Source: an uncultured Ruminobacter sp. (lineage in GTDB: Bacteria > Pseudomonadota > Gammaproteobacteria > Enterobacterales > Succinivibrionaceae). From it: DNA of 8,841 bases. Position numbers and translations under genes: made by a program. The notes below the pieces were generated by a model. It was not told the DNA's origin, did not search any database, and saw only the letters and a list, made by a program, of their open reading frames with translations. The DNA lies in assembly GCA_900767005.1 (NCBI GenBank), contig CAAFXL010000155.1, positions 1 through 8,841 on the forward strand. The letters are read 5' to 3'. Shown here piece after piece: positions 6,268 to 8,841 of the stretch (position 1 is its first letter; the number at the start of each line of letters is the position of its first letter).

Positions 6268-6885
6268 TTATTTATCACTGCCATTTAATTGAAATTTCAT
6301 TAATCTTGCAACATTTACACTATGATCGCTTATACGCTCATAATATTTTGCAATTAAAACTAAATCAATAAGTAATTCACCAGATTCCGGAATACTTAGC
6401 ATTAATTTAGCTAAATTTTCTTTTACCTCGTTAAAAGCATCATCAACGCCTTCATCACCATTAATGATTTTTGTAGCAAGGTCCAAGTCACCACTAACCA
6501 CGCATTGCACGGTGTCCTTTACATTTTCAATTGCACTCTTAGCAAGTTTTGTTAGTCCTATATCATCAAACTTTATCCCCTTCTTATTTAAAATCTGGGC
6601 TAAAGTATTAATGCGATGAGACTGAATGGTAATGCGGCTTAGGTCTGCTACCATTAGTAAAGTTGCAATAATTACTCTAAAGTCTGAAGCCACTGGGTTT
6701 TCTTCTCTTAAAAGATTTAAACACTGGTCTTCAATCTTAGTCTTAAGCTCTAAATTTGCTGAAGTTGAAAGTTCTTCACCACTTATAGCATTTAAAGAAG
6801 AATCAAGACTTCTTTCACAAAGCTTACAAATTTCACTTAAATTGTCATTTAAAGTTTGAAGCTTAGAATTAAAATTATTTCTCAT
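6268..6885 (-). CDS. phoU: PhoU phosphate signalling regulator, short form
   Basis: Peripheral all-helical protein that links PstB transporter state to PhoR and restrains signalling when phosphate is plentiful. The family fold is two three-helix repeats, each with an ERIGD-like metal and partner-binding motif. The second repeat has YYERISDHSVNVA (181-193), close to consensus. The first has PVASDFRVI (64-72), then DLSRITIQSHRI (81-92), where the expected E and D are replaced by S83 and I87, so the first site is eroded. At 205 residues it is shorter than E. coli PhoU (241). The ATG overlaps the pstB stop by one base (TAATG), and GGGAG lies 9 bases upstream, inside pstB. Its position directly after pstB is the usual one and supports the call. 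Confidence 0.92.
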   Translation of the reverse strand: MRNNFNSKLQTLNDNLSEICKLCERSLDSSLNAISGEELSTSANLELKTKIEDQCLNLLREENPVASDFRVIIATLLMVADLSRITIQSHRINTLAQILNKKGIKFDDIGLTKLAKSAIENVKDTVQCVVSGDLDLATKIINGDEGVDDAFNEVKENLAKLMLSIPESGELLIDLVLIAKYYERISDHSVNVARLMKFQLNGSDK

Positions 6886-7634
6886 TAACCAAATCTCCCG
6901 CTAATATAATCTTCTGTTTTCTTTTGTTTTGGATTTGAAAATATTTGTCTAGTTGTTCCCTTTTCAACCACTTCACCTAATAAGAAAAATACGGTTTCAT
7001 CGCTAATTCTGGTAGCTTGCTGCATGTTATGGGTTACCATAACAATGGTGTACTTTTCTTTTAATTCCATCGCTAGATCTTCAATCTTAGAAGTTGAGAT
7101 TGGGTCTAGGGCTGAGGTTGGTTCATCCATTAGTAGTACTTCTGGTTCAACCGCTAAGGCTCTTGCAATACAAAGGCGCTGCTGTTGACCACCTGATAAA
7201 CCTAGAGCACTTGATTTTAGTCTATCCTTTACTTCATCCCAGATTGCTCCACCGCGTAAAGACTTTTCCACGATTTCATCAAGTTCTGATTTTTTCTTGA
7301 TACCATGAGTTCTTGGACCATAAGCAATGTTATCGTAAATTGACATTGGGAATGGGTTTGGTTTTTGGAAAACCATTCCCACACGCTTACGTAAGCTATT
7401 TACTTCCATTTGCTTAATATCTTGACCCATAAATTCAATTGAGCCTTCAACTCTACAACCTTCAACTAGGTCATTCATACGGTTAATAGATTTTAAAAGG
7501 GTTGATTTACCGCAACCTGATGGTCCAATAAAAGCGGTAATCTGATTTTTACCAATTGTCATATTGATATCTTTTAAAGCTTTAAAATCGCCATAATATA
7601 GATCAACATGTTTAATATTAAATACGTTTTCCAT
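6885..7634 (-). CDS. pstB: PstB, ATP-binding subunit of the phosphate ABC transporter
   Basis: Cytoplasmic ATPase that powers phosphate import through PstC/PstA (EC 7.3.2.1). The Walker A motif is GPSGCGKST (37-45), the Q-loop VFQ has Q90, the ABC signature is LSGGQ (146-150), Walker B is VLLMDEP (166-172) and the switch histidine is H202. FQKPNPFPMSIYDNIAYGPR (89-108) is diagnostic of PstB among ABC ATPases. All catalytic residues are present and the length of 249 is typical. The gene begins 3 bases after the pstA stop, with AAGGG upstream of the ATG that overlaps the end of pstA. It ends by overlapping the phoU start. Its place in the pst cluster leaves no real alternative. Confidence 0.98.
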   Translation of the reverse strand: MENVFNIKHVDLYYGDFKALKDINMTIGKNQITAFIGPSGCGKSTLLKSINRMNDLVEGCRVEGSIEFMGQDIKQMEVNSLRKRVGMVFQKPNPFPMSIYDNIAYGPRTHGIKKKSELDEIVEKSLRGGAIWDEVKDRLKSSALGLSGGQQQRLCIARALAVEPEVLLMDEPTSALDPISTSKIEDLAMELKEKYTIVMVTHNMQQATRISDETVFFLLGEVVEKGTTRQIFSNPKQKKTEDYISGRFG

Positions 7635-7637
7635 TTC

Positions 7638-8486
7638 TTAGTTTCCCTTTGTAAGCTTCTTACTAATAAAGCTTGAAATTAAATTGATTACGACCACCAT
7701 GATTAAAAGAATTACTGCAGTTGAGTAAGCTTGTTCCATATATAAGCCTTCTGATAAAAGAGCATACATATGAATTGCAAGAGTTCTTCCTGAACCAAAT
7801 AATGAATCTGGAATACCTGCAACAGTACCTGCGGTATAAATTAGAGCCGCGGTTTCACCTACAATTCGGCCAATCCCTAAAATTACGCCAGAACTAATAC
7901 CAGGGATTGCAGCTGGAAGCACAATTCTAAAAATAGTTCTAACTTTACCAGCTCCTAACCCAAAGCTTCCTTCACGATATGAATCTGGTACACTCTTTAG
8001 AGCTTCTTCGGTAGTTCTCATAATTAGCGGTAAAATCATAATTGCCATAGTGAAAGCACCGGCTAAGATTGAGTAACCCCAACCTAAGAAAAGCACAAAG
8101 AGTAAGAAACCAAACAAACCATAAACAATTGATGGAATACCTGATAAGGTTTCAGTTGTAACTCGCACGATGGTTACAAGTTTTGAGCCCTTCTTAGCAT
8201 ATTCAACTAAGTAAATTGCACTAAAAATCCCAAATGGTAGAGCAATAAGTAGAGCTAAAACGGTCATCACAATAGTATTAATGATAGCTGGCATCATTGA
8301 TACGTTTTGTGAGTTATATTCCCAAGCAAATTGGTCTAAAGTAATATTTGGGATACCAGTAATTAAAATATAAGCAAGTAAAAATACTAGAATTAATATG
8401 GTAAACCCTGCACACGCATAAACAAATATTCTTAAAAATAATGAGAGTAAATCATGCTTATAACGAGTAATTAAATTGTCAATCAT
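7638..8486 (-). CDS. pstA: PstA, inner-membrane permease subunit of the phosphate ABC transporter
   Basis: Integral membrane protein that pairs with PstC to form the phosphate channel. There are about six hydrophobic segments, clearest at 19-43, 67-95, 115-155 (two close segments), 193-217 and 256-276. The cytoplasmic EAA loop that docks with PstB runs from EEALKSVPDSYREGSFGLGA (160-179) to IVLPAAIPGI (188-197). GRIVGETAALIYTAG (206-220) is characteristic of PstA. The length of 282 is usual for the family. The ATG overlaps the pstC stop by one base (TAATG), with GGGGAG about 9 bases upstream inside pstC. No oddities are visible. Confidence 0.97.
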   Translation of the reverse strand: MIDNLITRYKHDLLSLFLRIFVYACAGFTILILVFLLAYILITGIPNITLDQFAWEYNSQNVSMMPAIINTIVMTVLALLIALPFGIFSAIYLVEYAKKGSKLVTIVRVTTETLSGIPSIVYGLFGFLLFVLFLGWGYSILAGAFTMAIMILPLIMRTTEEALKSVPDSYREGSFGLGAGKVRTIFRIVLPAAIPGISSGVILGIGRIVGETAALIYTAGTVAGIPDSLFGSGRTLAIHMYALLSEGLYMEQAYSTAVILLIMVVVINLISSFISKKLTKGN

Positions 8487-8841
8487 TATGCTTTTCTCCC
8501 CTTAAGTGCACTAAAGGTTAAGTTTATAAGCAGAATAAACACAAATAGTACAACGCTTGTAGCAATTAACGCATCACGATGAATGCCTGACGCATAACCC
8601 ATTTCAAGAACGATATTAGCAGTCATGGTTCTTACACCACTCATAATTGAGTCTGGAATAATTGCCTGGTTACCAGCGACCATAATTACGGCCATAGTTT
8701 CACCAATAGCGCGGCCTACGCCTAACACGATAGAAGCTAAAACGCCAGATTTAGCAGCAGGAAGCACCACAAAGAATACGCTACGTTCATGGCTTGCTCC
8801 AAGAGCAAGTGCCCCTTCATAGTAGTTCTTTGGAACTGCAC
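8486..8841 (-). CDS. pstC: PstC, inner-membrane permease subunit, C-terminal 118 residues only
   Basis: The frame is open to the right edge of the window, so the N-terminal part is missing; an internal GTG at 8770 is not the real start. The first visible residues form the EAA loop that contacts PstB: YYEGALALGASHERSVF followed by VVLPAAKSGVLA. Then comes GVGRAIGETMAVIMVAGN, the PstC counterpart of the GRIVGETAAL motif in PstA. Next are the Pst-typical MTANIVLEMG and a last membrane segment (ALIATSVVLFVFILLINLTF) before a short basic tail ending GRKA. Its order ahead of pstA is standard. The start of pstC, and any pstS gene or operon promoter with Pho boxes, would lie to the right of position 8841. 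Confidence 0.96.
   Translation of the reverse strand, partial: AVPKNYYEGALALGASHERSVFFVVLPAAKSGVLASIVLGVGRAIGETMAVIMVAGNQAIIPDSIMSGVRTMTANIVLEMGYASGIHRDALIATSVVLFVFILLINLTFSALKGRKA

Noticed and set aside
8625..8822. Plus-strand 65-codon frame at the right edge
   Set aside because: It is antisense to the pstC EAA loop and membrane segment, which are clearly coding on the minus strand.

Overview
The window comes from an AT-rich bacterial genome. Every gene that can be supported is on the minus strand, so transcription runs from high to low coordinates. From right to left the layout is: a pst-pho phosphate operon (8841 to 3866), a single unrecognised gene (3624 to 2896), and the N-terminal two thirds of a large CRISPR effector, Cas9 (2709 to the left edge).

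Region 1 (8841-3866) is a tightly packed operon in the order pstC (C-terminal part only), pstA, pstB, phoU, phoB, phoR. Junctions are 3-nt gaps, direct abutments or 1-nt TAATG overlaps, which suggests one transcript and translational coupling. PstC and PstA are the membrane permeases and PstB the ATPase of the high-affinity phosphate importer. PhoU links transporter state to the PhoR kinase and PhoB response regulator. A strong directional hairpin-plus-U-tract at 3703-3742 ends the operon. Between the phoR stop and that terminator lies a four-unit, 11-bp tandem repeat (3776-3819).

Region 2 (3624-2896) holds one 242-residue protein that I do not recognise, with its own likely promoter and Shine-Dalgarno and a clean intrinsic terminator at 2839-2862.

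Region 3 (2709-1) is an open frame of 903 codons that runs off the left edge. It aligns by eye along most of its length with Francisella-type (subtype II-B) Cas9: RuvC-I, bridge helix, REC motifs, RuvC-II, HNH and RuvC-III motifs are all present. The HNH histidine is at about residue 767, against 969 in Francisella novicida Cas9, so the N-terminal half is compact. The rest of Cas9, any cas1/cas2/cas4, tracrRNA and repeat array would lie beyond position 1 and cannot be judged. A perfect 9-bp inverted repeat lies just upstream of the cas9 start.

Organism: subtype II-B Cas9 is known mainly from Proteobacteria (Francisella, Legionella, Sutterella, Wolinella), which favours an AT-rich, perhaps host-associated proteobacterium. 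However, PhoB and the long PhoR with a large extracytoplasmic domain look more like Firmicutes proteins. Sampled cas9 lines are about 27% GC, against roughly 30-48% in the neighbouring genes, suggesting that cas9 was acquired separately. Taxonomy is therefore uncertain.
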